From Gorsachius magnificus (lineage: Eukaryota; Chordata; Aves; Pelecaniformes; Ardeidae), in the NCBI GenBank assembly GCA_034008185.1, contig CM067086.1, forward strand, positions 41,186,507-41,250,506: DNA of 64,000 bases, written 5' to 3'. Shown piece by piece: positions 13,401 through 25,125 of this stretch (position 1 is its first letter; the number at the start of each line of letters is the position of its first letter). A program made the translations under genes and the position numbers. The notes beneath the pieces were generated by a model. It saw only the letters and a list, made by a program, of their open reading frames with translations, made no database searches and was not told the origin of the DNA.

Positions 13401-15513
13401 TCCTCCTTTAACATCTGTGAAAGATCATTAAGAGCTAATGAAGATTTGAAAAACGCGATTGAGCTAATACAAGATGATCAGTGAGCTAGTTTGGGCTCAT
13501 TCAGACACAACGGATGCGAAGGACAGTCCCAGAAACACAGCTGGCAGTTAAGGATTTTGCAAACATAGATCGGTTTATTTTCTTTGGCAGGAAAAACTAT
13601 TGAGACTCTGAAATACAAAACTGCTTTTTTTCTCCTTAGTGTTCCAGGGACAGCATATGGGTGAGACTTGTAGTGTTCATGATACACTTTCAGGTGAAAG
13701 GAACTGGAATTACATGCTGACAGCAATCTGGTCTAGATGTGGTAATGAGGGGAAATGTTTCTGCTGTTCTTTCTCTTGCTCAATATCCGTCCTTAAGCGC
13801 TTTGCAAAAAACTCTCACTCTTATTTTGTGTTGCACACCTACCTGGCTATTGTCTTCACAGTGCATCTGGTGTTGACCCCAATCCTTTACCCAGAGGAAA
13901 TCCTTCTCCAGTATTTCCTTGTAGGAGAAAAGACATCTTAAGCTTTGCCCCATTGAGTGGAGACAGTCTGCACGTTCCACTTGTCATCTTTCTGTACCTT
14001 TTTTTTTATTATTTATTTTCTCTTCAAAGAGGTCTTATGTTAGTTTCTTAGATCCTGGGAAGAAGATTTGTACTAGTTTTGCCATGTCAGGCTTGAGCAG
14101 AAAAGTTTGTTTTCTGCTTTTTCTGTTTAATGAAACCAATACTGTCATTAACATCTGGGCCAGTTAGTTACCTATGATTATACTTAATGAGATGTAGTCA
14201 TGATAGTGTAAATGAAGCAACAGACTCATGGTGATTTATGTCACCTGTGATTCTGGCCTTTAACCTGTTTGTGACTTTCGTTAACCTGTTGGGGACATCA
14301 GGATGAGAAAGCCAAGCCCATTCCAACAGACTGTATTCTGCCCACCATACTTTTCATAGCAGTATTAGATGCATACTTTGCAATCTCCGTTCACAGATGT
14401 TTATTTACTCACCTAACAGACTCAAAGAGAGTTCATTTTTGGGATTGCAGTTGAATTATTGTGGATTAGACTGTTATACATGGCAGAAGAAGAGACCCTT
14501 GCCTGTGCAGTAACGTTGTTGGAGCCCTGAGGCTGTTGGCTCAGCTCATGATGTATTATACTGCTAGTGTTTCAGCTCTCTCAGGGGATTGCTGGTCCTA
14601 CTATAAGGTCAGGAGTTAACTACTTGTATTTTAGCAGTGTACTGATATCAATACGGCTCCTATGGAAACCTTATTTGACGTCATTTTCGGATCTTTGCTA
14701 CTGTAGCCAAGCTTTAGTAAAAGTCAATAAGAACATTAGATTGTTGTCTGTATTATTACTTGCCACTTCCTGCCAGCAATCTACCAATTCATTAGCAGAG
14801 AGTTTTGGAAATCTCACTTGATTATTTATGCAGTCAATAGCAAGGCTTGTCTGCATTCATAATTGTTTGATTTTATGGCCTCTTCTTTAAACAAACATTG
14901 TCTATGGTAATGCGATGCCCTGATGGATGGGAAAGGTTTTGTCTGTGAATATCATTTAGATAATTAAAAATGACAGATGAAATCGCCTGCTGTCTTGACC
15001 TGTACTTTGTTCCCTCAGTGATGCTGAAGAGATGCTGATTGCTGTCAATCAAAACCCATTGGAGGTTTGTAAATTCTGGCTGCTGTGAACTCTGACCTCC
15101 AGTGTTGATCTGAAATAGATAATAACCTTGAAATTCTATTAGAATTTAAAAACTGTTTCACCAAAGGGGCATACTATATATTTTTTTCTCTAGAACATGA
15201 CTACTGAATGTCATTGTTTACTCCGCACAATCTAGGAAACAAAAGTAAACGTATTGTGTTCAACAAAACTTAATAGTACAAATCAGAACTAAAATCTTAT
15301 AAAATAAAATCACCTCTCCCTGTTGTTTCTGTTTCAAGGCTGCAAATCCTCTTTACAAAAAATTCCATTTCATACTGCATAATGGTGTCCAAATAACGTT
15401 TTGATTCTGTTTATTGATTCTAAAGCTTATGATGTTGTCCTGACTTAATGATGTATTCTGGCTGTCCATCCATCTCATTTTCTCATTTCCTCTATGATTA
15501 ATCTTTGGGACAC

Positions 15514-15530
15514 TTTTTTTTTTTTTTTTT
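15514..15530 (+). repeat. 17-base T run
   Basis: Uninterrupted T followed by three A. No retroposed element is recognisable on either side. Confidence 0.9.
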
Positions 15531-17659
15531 AAACTATAGTTCTTTTCTTAAGAACCAGTGGGAAAAAACACCAGCTATAGAATATTTAAGATGCGGAAAG
15601 CCCAGGCAGAAATGCACAAAGTTCTGAACCAACAACCGCCTTGAAATGTGGGTCAAGAGATCAGGTGCATAAAGGGCAGTCATCATGAGAATTTTTTTTT
15701 TTCATTACCTAGAAACTTCTGGGATAATAACAAGTGCTATTGTTTGTTTTGAGATTTGGGATTAGATTTGGTTTGTTTTGGTTTTGATGGAACAAGGGGT
15801 TAAAAGTGTATTGAGATTATATGTTGGTATAATCAGTGTTTTATTTTTAATTTTAAAATTACTGGGAATAGTAATTGCCAGACTTTGGTAAATTAAACGC
15901 TCAGGTTTTACATGTTTGTCTTAATAAGAAACACCAAATAAACGTCAAATAAGTGCTTTAGGATTTAGTAATTTTTATTTTACAAGAAGAAATGATAATT
16001 AGGAGACTCCAGCTCATTCTTCAGTACATGTTCTTAGTGGGATGGATGTACTTACTCAGTTTGGTACTGTAAGAAAAGCAGCTAAGCATGATCCCTGAAA
16101 AGGTGATTGACAAAATTGCTTTCTTCTTCTTTGAAATTTAATGGGGAATTCCAGTAGGGGTGGTTTAATAACTAGGGTTTTCCGTAATAGCCTTGGCTTG
16201 GTGCAGATAAAATAATCTAGACATTTTCTCATAGGTGGAGCAAAAAAAAAAATCACATCTACACATTGTGTACAGAATGAACTGTAAAGGGCACAACTTG
16301 AATCTGCAGTTGGTTAGGAACAATTCTAATTTTATTTTCCATGGACATATAATTTCTTCCCTGAATGGAAGCCAGTGAATATATGACCATTTTAATTTTC
16401 TGACTTAGTTCCATTTGTTCAAAAAGGACAGGGGAAAGTCAGTGTCTATATAAGAGAGAGACCAAATATTTCCAACTCAGCTGGTTTAGATGTGTTTTGC
16501 AAGCTTAGTTCATGTCTCTAATAAGGCAGTGGAGTTCCGGTGCCTGACAACCCTTCTGTGGTAGTTCCAGGCCTTTTTTAAAACAAAGACTGAGTCCCAC
16601 CAAGCTGGCAAATGGGTTTCTTATCCAGACAATTGTGAACAACAGCAGAAGCATCAGGGGGGCTTTCTGCAACTTTCATTTTTTAAAGTTTTGAAAGTGT
16701 TACTCTAATTAGTTATCTTTTTTTAAACTCTTATGTAGAAGGGTCTCTTTTTAACTTTAAATGGATTGTTTGAATATGTTTGTAGTTTTCTTTGTTAAAA
16801 ATCTTAGTAGTATTATGGGATTAGTTGAAAATAAATTAAGAAAAACATGGAGAAAGTGAGATTGAGTGAATGGAAAATAGTTTATTTCAAAAAAATCTCA
16901 AGCACTGTTGTACCCTGAATTCAGATACATTGAAAGTTAGGTTTGGATTTATTAGCATACTCCTAGAAGAGATATCTCTTTGCAAGTAAGTTTATTTTAC
17001 CAGTTGGATCCTGGCTATGATTTACAATATCTGCTTGTCTATAAACACGCCTGTGGTTTAAATAAGTGCTGATTTTGTAAGATTTGTAGTAAAGGTGTAG
17101 TGGAGTAAATCTGTAAAATATTACAAGTAATTTGCCACTGAATGTATCCCATCCATTTTTTGGAAATGGGATTTTATTGCTGAAGTGTCATTCCTAGACA
17201 TAGCAAGAAAATCTTGGCTGCTGATTTTGAGGAGATTAAGGTGGTCTAAAATTACTGAGTCTGATAGTCTAGTGCATAGACTGAGCATCTAGGAGTATAA
17301 AGTGAGTTTTCTTTTAATTCAAAAGGGCTCCTGAGGTTATTATTTTGCTACAATATGAAAATGAATTGTGACAATACAGGCCTGATTACAAGCTTCCCAA
17401 GCTGTCCCACTGTGACAATTAGCTCCCAATTGTTAAACCATTTGTTTATTAGAACATTAAGGGCTGGTGCTGTCTTGACTTGCAACTGGAAATGGATTGC
17501 TACCAAGGTTGGTTATGAACACAAAGGACTCTCAATAAAATGTTTTATTGGACAAGAATAACCACACATTTCACACTAATTTAATTCAGTCACCTCTAGT
17601 ATACTCCAAGAGAGTTATTAAAAAGACATCTGTAACAGGTGGTCCACTTAGTCTAATAG

Positions 17660-17703
17660 AAATTTGTTTTGAATGTTCATGAAAATTTGTTTTGAATGTT
17701 CAT
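17660..17703 (+). repeat. Tandem duplication, 23-bp period
   Basis: A 21-base unit beginning aaatttgttttg and ending aatgttcat occurs at 17660-17680 and again, identical, at 17683-17703, with two spacer bases. Perfect identity in otherwise old sequence suggests a recent slippage or local duplication. Only two copies are present, so it is not a minisatellite array. Confidence 0.95.
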
Positions 17704-19998
17704 AAAACTTCTAAGCTATTCTCCAGGGACCATTAAGTAGTAGGCAACATAGTAAAATGAATTAAAAAGGAAACTGACCTGGCATTTTCTTTTAATCCAA
17801 GCACACCAAAGAGGAAGAAGGAATTAAAAAGGTGTTTGCTAACTCCCTATGACTTCTAGTACAAGCACAAGTTAAATCACACCCTTACCCCATGGAGAAA
17901 GAAATGCAGGTGTTCTGTCCATAGGTGTCCATATCCATAACTGCTTGGTTAAGAAGCTGCAGCTAGAGTTCATTGGGAGTTTTTTTAATATAAAATATTC
18001 CCTGGGAAAATTGATCACATAGACTCTTCTCATGAAAAGACACTAGCTTCTGCAAGACAGGATTTTGCTGGGAAACAATTATCAATCTCGGGGTGGAAAT
18101 TATGTTCAGAAAAAGGGAATGCTGCCTTTTTCTGGACATTGAGGCATGCTTCTGCTTCAAAACATAGTTGAATGCTGTGTATCTCCCGAAAACTGCTGTG
18201 TATCCCCTTGGAAGAGGCAGATTTTCTGTAGTGTGGAATGTATGATGCTGTGATCCTTGGAGGGTGCAAAGCCCTACAAGAAGAGTACACATAAGCACTA
18301 ATCATGCATTTGAAAGGGGGCCATCAGCCTCAGTAAATGCTAAAAGGAGCTGTCGTCCTCCATCCAATACTCACTCATGGGAAAACAGACAGTACAGTCA
18401 CATAGACCACCAAGAAGATATGTATTTCTCTGTACCTTTCTATTCCAGCCCTTGTCTAGCCCCACAGCAGCTCTGGAGCTGCAGTGGACTCCATGCAGAT
18501 AGAGAGGGGGATGTGAGGAGGGATTTTTGATGAAGACAGCAGAAAATATTTGCACAAAATCATCACTTCCCTCTCTGGATTGAAACTAGAGGTTCTCAGA
18601 CAGTCCAGTGGCAGAGGATTAAGAGGGAAGGTGAGCACAGCTTTTCATCTTTCTAAGAGAGACAAAGGTGTGTGTGTGGGTTATTTCCTTTCTTTAAATT
18701 TTCCACAGAAAATTGTCCTTTTAAAAAAAAAAATAATTGCTTAATCCAAAATGTACCCTTATTTTCAGAAAGGTTTCCATAGGGTAATTTGGATGTGTGT
18801 TGCACTATATGCCAAATTTCTTCATAGTTATTCAACACTTGCAAACCCTTACCACTGGCAACACACTCATCTGTGAAAAGACAGCAGTTGCTCATTGGTC
18901 ATACATATGGTGGTGATGGGTTTGACCCTATATGTAGAGCTATAGTGAACTGGTTTTACTGGCTTCTTATAAATCAAAAACTTGGGTTTTAATTTTTGCT
19001 TGCTTTGTAGTGCCTTTTTGTGTCAAACAGTGCCATACAAGACTAAGCAGCAGTAAAAGGAGGCAGCATTTTTGATGCTATGTACAATAGCAGTAGAGTC
19101 AGCCGTAGCAAATAAAAATTAAGCGCAAACGTACTGAAGAGATAAATAACGGGGTGTATTAGGTATGATGAGCAAAGACTGGAGGGATGACAAGAGGACC
19201 TAGAACATATTTAATTTAATAAGCAGGCATACAGGCCACAGCAGTGAACACTGTGCAGAATGTACTTTTGGAAGGTGAAGTCTGAATTATGACTTTAAGT
19301 TTAGCATTCTCTTCTTTGAAGAAAATTTTTTTTGTGGGTTGAACATTATCTGACAAAAATGTATGACAGCCATTCGTTTCTAAATCTGCTCTAAATGACC
19401 TGAACTCCAGCTGACCGAGTATACAAGTTTAGCCCCACTTTCAACTTTACTGCTTGTTGCCTTATGACCTAATTTTACTTTACTTATTCAAATTTTCCAT
19501 AAGTAATCCTATTGGATTGTTTTCTAGCTATAGAAAATTGAATAAATCAGATCTGGTATTTTTATTTTACTTTCTATACATATGTAGATTTTCCATTGCT
19601 CCCAAAGTATGTGCATATACCTGTGAAATCACAGGTGTAAGAGAGAGCAATAAACAGAACTACCCCACTTTGGTGATAACAAGTATTTTGGGTAATTTTC
19701 TTACAAATAAAATGCCAAAAAAAAAGTTTATAAGGTACTTTAATATGAACTACAGTTCTTGCAGGAAATAGCCTTTGGTATGGGAACGGATGGTGGGTGA
19801 GAAGAGCAAGATCATCCTTGCTCTTAAAAGCAGCATTAATATGGATGTAAAGAGAGAGATCTGAAACTTTATGAATCTTGTGTATGTGTCTCATGACCAT
19901 CTGGCTGCTTGGTGATGAATGCATCAAAAAAAAGGTATAAATAATATTTAAGCATATGTTAGATAAATGCTTACTTTATGTCCACAGTTTTTATAATT

Positions 19999-20011
19999 AA
20001 AAAAAAAAAAA
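19999..20011 (+). repeat. 13-base A run followed by A/C-rich sequence
   Basis: An A run leads into an A/C-rich stretch reading acaccacaaaaccaaacag. This is the complement of the T/G tract type at 4847-4895 and is again typical of avian non-coding DNA. Confidence 0.85.
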
Positions 20012-20224
20012 CACCACAAAACCAAACAGTAAGCATGTACTAGAAATGTTCCTAAATATGTTTACTTTTTTAAGAGCATTTAAACCTGTATGTGAAAGCT
20101 GCAGTGTTCTAAAACATAGACAGTTGTGAATTATTTTATTACTTGCACATTCCTCTCTTTCTTCTTGAAATCCATGAGAAAATAGTAATTGTTAAAATTG
20201 TTATTTCTGTTCATGGTTTACATA

Positions 20225-20330
20225 CAGACAGTGTGCTAGGCACTGTACATAAAAATTTAAAGGAAAATGCACTATCTCTTCGGAGGAACTGAATTCATTT
20301 TCCCTAAATGAAGAATTAATAGCTTACAGT
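20225..20330 (+). mobile_element. Old dispersed repeat, 'gtgctaggcactgtac' family, copy 1
   Basis: The core 'gtgctaggcactgtaca' is followed about 30 bases later by 'actatctcttcggagga' and then 'agcttacag', matching in order the pattern (…gtgctaggcgctgtaca … agtccctgccc-gaagagctta) of a widespread ancient amniote repeat. Two further copies lie at 59968-60070 and 63641-63715. I cannot name the family securely; it belongs among the ancient L2/CR1/MIR-type or DNA-transposon fossils. The call rests on remembered motif order, not on an alignment. Confidence 0.55.
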
Positions 20331-20589
20331 ACCTGAGATATAAGCATTGCTGGTTGGTTCTTAGCTGCTGTATTGTGAATTTATTTCATAACTTAGGCCC
20401 TGGAAAATACAGCAACACAATGCATCACTGATACAAGAGCGATAGATTTAGAAAATGTTTAGTGTGAGTATTCTGCCTAGACCAGTACGAACACCTGCTT
20501 CTATTATTCAATCACTGATAAAATGGTAAATAGCTTATGTCAGTCATGCAGCTTGCATAAAGCTACATAGTTTGCCTGTAGGTTTGGCC

Positions 20590-20604
20590 TTTTTTTTTTT
20601 TTTT
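20590..20604 (+). repeat. 15-base T run
   Basis: Uninterrupted T with no recognisable element attached. Confidence 0.9.
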
Positions 20605-21281
20605 CACTTCTACATGTTTTGTATTCAATTTCTTTGTTAACTGACACCTTAGAATTATAGGATCATAAATGGACACTGACACTATTTTTATCTTTGTTCA
20701 TGTTATCTGGTCTTGCAAATGCAGCTCTGCATGTCGTACCTGGAAAAGAAAAAGGATGTTAAAGCTATAAACTGTTGCTTTTAAATGATAGGGTAGAATC
20801 CACATGGTCTATTTGGTCCCAGGGTTTTTTTAACTAATAAGCTGCTGTGCTTCCCCTCAAATCTGCGAGAATGGGAGCTTTGGTGTTTGCATCCTCCTGC
20901 ATACTTCTTGCTCCCAATTTCATTAACCGTTATGCAAACAGGAAAGATGATGACACTGCAACTTTATGGATACTGTATGACATAATGGTAATCGTATTCG
21001 TTTCAGTGTGCTACCCAAAATAATGTTCACCTGGGGAAAGACGACTTCATCTCCACTTGGAGAATAACCTTTTTTCAGTGATAGATTTTAGACAAGACAG
21101 TTGTACAGACTAGAACTTCTAAAAAAATGTGAACGCTTTCCACAAAACAATTTGTTCCTGGGTTTTGTAGGTCTTCTCCGGGCCCATTGTAATACTGCTC
21201 TCTTAGAATGGCAAGGGTATTTCATTTCAGCTGAGTGGTATTAAATAATTAAATAATCCCTGGGTGATATTAGATAATCCC

Positions 21282-21304
21282 CATGATGGCTGTCTGCCAT
21301 CATG
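21282..21304. other. Perfect hairpin: 9-bp stem, 5-base loop
   Basis: catgatggc and its exact reverse complement gccatcatg flank the loop tgtct. The stem does not extend further in either direction and is too short for a pre-microRNA. There is no T run after it. A few such hairpins are expected by chance in 64 kb, so no function is claimed. Confidence 0.9.
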
Positions 21305-22739
21305 TGTGTGCCATGGAGTCCAGTCTGGCAATATCGTATTACAAGGAATTTTTTGAAGGAAGCAGTGGGAGCAGCACTTCTAAGACAGACCCTGACTCGA
21401 TTGCTTTCAGAACCTGCTTGTAATAGCTAGGTAGTAAATACCTACTGCAGCCTAGACTTAGGAGGCCTAACACTTTGTTATAGGACTTGTTTCTGCTTTA
21501 TTTACTCTTTTTTTTAAGATCTTATGTTGTTTGGAAGAGGGATTGAATATTCTGCAGGGCTAAAACCCTGTGGCTGAAGAAGCGTCTTTTTTTTTTTCCT
21601 CCTGAAGTTCCATTCACTTTGTCCAAAATACATACTTTTCGAGGAAAAAACAGTCCATTACCTTCTGTTACCTGTGCTGCTGGCAATGACGTGGCAAGGT
21701 GTCAAAATACTGATTGAACAGATATCTAAATTCTGAGTAGAACTGGTGGAGAGAAGTAACCAAATTTCATCAAGTATTTGTCACTATTCTGTTCCAGAAC
21801 AATTCAAAATATTTATCAGCGCTCATTCTAATAAAAGACTAAGGCTGTGTAACACTGTTAAAGCGACAGCAGCAACTGAACATACTACACTGGGAACCCT
21901 GACAACAGACAGTCTGTCTGGGTGAGGGACAAAGAGAAGTGCGAGTAGAAGTAGACCATAGCCAACAGCTTTCCATCTCCTCTTCCCTTGAGCGGCAGCT
22001 ATCTCCCGTTGTCAGCAACGTAGTTAACCCTTCAACACAAGACATGCTCCCAAGTTCAAGTGTCAGGATTTCAGCCCTTCTGGTCTACAAGTTTGACTCG
22101 CATGTTATTGCTTGCAGTTGAATTGGCTTTACTTTTTTCCTACTAAAAAAAGTCCAGCAACCTTGAAAGCTACTATTAAAAGAATAGTAAGTGAGTTAGA
22201 AAGTCAATTACCAGAAGCTGAAGCAATTTTGGGTTTATGGTTTTCTGCACAACCTTAATTTGTTCCTCTTGCATTTATGTTTTATGATGAAGTCTTCAAC
22301 CACACAATCACATACTGTTTTGTACTCAAGTTCTCTGCATTATTCAATGTGCACAAAAGACAAGGTCCTGAAGAGGAGTTGTGGCTGTGTAGAAGGTAAT
22401 ACATTTAGGGGACTTCATTATTGTTATTATTTTCTCTAGTAATGAAATTACATAGAGAAAAAAAAAGATGGAGTTTCAGGGAGAAAAAGATCAGTCTCAT
22501 GAATGAGAAAAGTTCACATTGCACTAGAGACCTTAGTTTGATCCATGTTTCTTCCAGTTTTTTATACAATGCTGAGTTATTTAAACTAAAATGTTGGCAG
22601 GAGGCCACTAATTGTATATTCTTTAATTCCTTGACATCAGTTCAAGGTTGCAGAGGCAGGTATGGAAAAGATCAGAGTATAGGCAGCTGCACTCCGTGAG
22701 AGTTCATGCTAGGAAGTGCTAGTAGTAGGACACTGCACT

Positions 22740-22965
22740 CAAGTCTCTAGACCAGACACTTAGAAGTAATGCAGTTCTGTGTTCCAGTGCTGGCTGTGCT
22801 ACCTATTAACTTTTTGACCTCTGGGAAGTCTCTTTGTCTTGATTTCCCCACCTGTAAAATGGAGATAATAACACTCTCATCTCATAGTGGAGATGAATTT
22901 ATTAATGTTTACGAGGCATGAAGATTCTGTGGTGATGAGCACTCTAGAAACACCATGAGGAAATA
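22740..22965 (+). mobile_element. MIR-like SINE with CR1/L3-like tail, plus orientation
   Basis: Diagnostic MIR blocks appear in order: 'gtgctggctgtgctacc' (the tRNA-derived/core side), 'ttgacctctgggaagtctc' (compare ttgggcaagtca), 'ttccccacctgtaaaatgg' and 'agataataacactctcatctcatag'. After a TTTATTAATGTTT stretch comes 'agattctgtggtgatgagc' and 'actctagaaa', resembling the CR1/L3-derived 3' tail seen in reptile and bird copies. Such non-autonomous retroposons were moved by a LINE of the L2/CR1 group. The copy is diverged and inactive, with no target-site duplication visible. This is the best-preserved transposon in the window. Confidence 0.85.
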
Positions 22966-23147
22966 AACAATTCTGCATTCACTGCAGGCATTTGATGGTG
23001 TGCAGTAAATAAAACAGGGGCCAGTAATAGCATGTTAAGGATAGAAATATTGAAGAGCTGTCTCTTTCTCTGAGCAGTATTTATCTTGGGCTTCAAGCAA
23101 GGCAGGGGACTGCTGCGGAAAAATTATTATATGGTCCTGTAATTAAA

Positions 23148-23172
23148 ATTTGCATTGTTATGGTTATGCATA
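23148..23172 (+). promoter_or_regulatory. Overlapping octamer and SOX-like sites
   Basis: An exact octamer site ATTTGCAT (23148-23155) overlaps a SOX-type CATTGTT (23153-23159), and TTATGCATA (23164-23172) follows. POU-domain factors bind ATGCAAAT/ATTTGCAT and SOX factors bind CATTGTT. The arrangement is not the canonical SOX-OCT composite, in which both half-sites read in the same direction without overlap. Motifs this short occur by chance; activity is a guess. Confidence 0.2.
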
Positions 23173-25000
23173 GGAGGAGGGGAAAGGTCAACTTTTCCCA
23201 AGTGACATTCATTCTGGCATTTTGTAGCTTTTGGGGACTTGAATTTCTCACTTAGATAATATTCTTTAATTCTTTTTGCTGAGTCTAGGGACTCTCATTT
23301 TATACAGGAGAGAAGGAAACAGACTAGCTCTATCCCTTAAAAATGTTAGTATGGTCCATCCTTGATAAGGAAGAACAACTGGATCTGAAGGTGACTGTAG
23401 CTGGAGATAAGTTATACCACAGAGGTAGACACAGACAAGCACAGCTTGGTTTCCTTTAAAATGCCTTAAGACTCTTAGTTTCTTACAGTCCGTATGAAAG
23501 TCAGCATACAAACACCACCCTCAACTTTCTCCTCCTAGCCTTTTCTTGCAGTTGCATTCCATCCTTCTGTCTTCAAATCAATACCAGACTATATTTAATT
23601 CTCTCAAACCATAGCTCCTTCCTGCATTTGCTGTAGCCTAGTCTTCAGAGGCTGATTGGAAATCAGCTCAATCTGAAATCAGGAAGGGTTGAGTCATAGT
23701 TCACTTGGTTCCAGCTCCAAATGTCACTCGGCGATCACTTTTCCTGTCTCAGTGGTACAAAATGAAATATGTAGAGACTCACCTCACTTCCATGTGCTTG
23801 TAGAGATGAGATAGGAAAAAAATGCTGTCAATGTTTCCTGCCTGTCCCTGGCAGAGATTTACACTTCAAAATGTAATTGCAATCAACTACAGCTTTAGTT
23901 TTTCTAAAACATTTAATTCAGAGAGTTTCGGTCAGCAATATGTTTGCATTCTATTGTGTATCTGCAATGATTTTCAGCATACAGAAAGATACATCCGATA
24001 GTCCTGACAAATAGTGGCTCATATTGAACATTCGTGGGCTCGCTGGTTATTAAGCATTTAGTTGATGAGGAAGAGTTGCCTAGGCTTCATTCAGTAGTGG
24101 TTGCCAGAATCAAAAGTGAGTATATCCCAAACTAGAGGAGGAAAATCTGTGAAGAAACTCGTTCCAGGTCCTTTCTACGGAAAATATGTTTGGTATACAT
24201 TGGCCCAAACCCCATGTTTGTAACTGTCCAAATTGGAACAACTAACTGTATTTTGTCACATTCTTATTCATCTCTTTGTCAGTGTTTCATAATTTTGGTA
24301 ATTATACTCGAACTACTGAAACAGCTGGAAGGAATAGGAAGTTTTTGTGGACAGGACTATAGCCCTGTCTGAACTTCTGCAAATTAAATATCAGCAGTTT
24401 TGATGATGCTTTTAATACTTTTACTTGCTAATGGCTGTTGTGTGATGAGGGAGCAGGGATGCCTTGTTAAATGCTCTCCTGAAAGAGTAGTTACACCAGT
24501 CCTTCTAGAGCTTACATACAGTCATCATGGTCATCCTTATGTCAGCCTACTAGAAATGATACATAGTATAGATAAGGGAGTGAGAATACCACTCTGCTCT
24601 TTCTTATTACCATAGAGGCTATCAGCAGAAATGTACCTGTAGTTAGGTACTAGGGAATACAGATGTTCTAGGTTTCAAACATGTACAAGTGCATATTAAA
24701 TAATTTTTGAATTCTTTTCAGTCAAGCTTTCTCATAAAGACATAGCTCTTGCATGACCTACCATATTTGGAGTAACCTGATGCTGTCAAACTTAAATTTT
24801 CAATCACTTTTTCTGAAGTGGTTTTTCAACTCTTAACACAATCTAGACCTTAGATTGGATAGACACTTATTCAGGTAGTCTTTGAGTGGAATGCTACCCC
24901 CTACTGCTTTTGGAGCTAATGGCAAAGACTAAAGCAGCTTCTGAAAAGAATCATGGAAACAAAATGGGGTTTTGCACTGAGACTAGCCATCTTTTTGCAG

Positions 25001-25125
25001 GTTCAACCATTTGTGTTGCTGGCCCCAAGTTTCTTAAATTGCTTTTAATAACTGATGATCCCATATTGTTGGCAGCATTGGCTACTGTCTTCAGAAGCCA
25101 GAATATTGAAGCCAGAACACTGAAA
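25001..25125 (+). other. Exon-like island, 125 nt, unrecognised
   Basis: A good acceptor (pyrimidine-rich catctttttgcag ending at 25000) is followed 125 nt later by a donor reading AAA|gtaagt at 25126. One frame is open across the island and stays open in both flanks (24886-25167), reading GSTICVAGPKFLKLLLITDD… and ending …SQNIEARTLK. I recognise no family, and there is no partner exon I can connect. Good-looking splice pairs also arise by chance in long introns. It could be a pseudo-exon, an lncRNA exon or nothing. Confidence 0.15.

Larger units (their letters stand above)
8001..16000. other. Non-coding stretch with one repeat fragment and a G-rich motif
   Basis: No gene is visible. The longest frame is 100 codons at 13639-13941 plus and has no recognisable domain. 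The stretch holds a G-quadruplex-type motif near 8.1 kb, a palindromic-repeat fragment near 10.35 kb, a perfect CRE octamer at 14676-14683 and a 17-base T run at 15514-15530. Between these I see only ordinary AT-rich sequence. Confidence 0.75.
16001..24000. other. Non-coding stretch with a small tandem duplication and old SINEs
   Basis: No gene is visible. Frames of 111 and 117 codons on the minus strand (17963-18298 and 19574-19927) have no recognisable domain and are within what chance gives in AT-rich DNA of this length. The supported content is the 23-bp duplication near 17.7 kb, an old dispersed-repeat copy near 20.2 kb, a strong short hairpin near 21.3 kb, a MIR-like SINE near 22.8 kb and a group of POU/SOX-like sites near 23.15 kb. 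Confidence 0.75.

Noticed and set aside
19574..19927. 117-codon minus-strand frame.
   Set aside because: No domain, no ATG-led coding bias and length within chance for AT-rich sequence of this size.
20650..20685. Possible avian CR1 3' tail (gaattataggatcataaatgg).
   Set aside because: It lacks the repeated ATTCTATGA tail units and no CR1 3' UTR sequence adjoins it.
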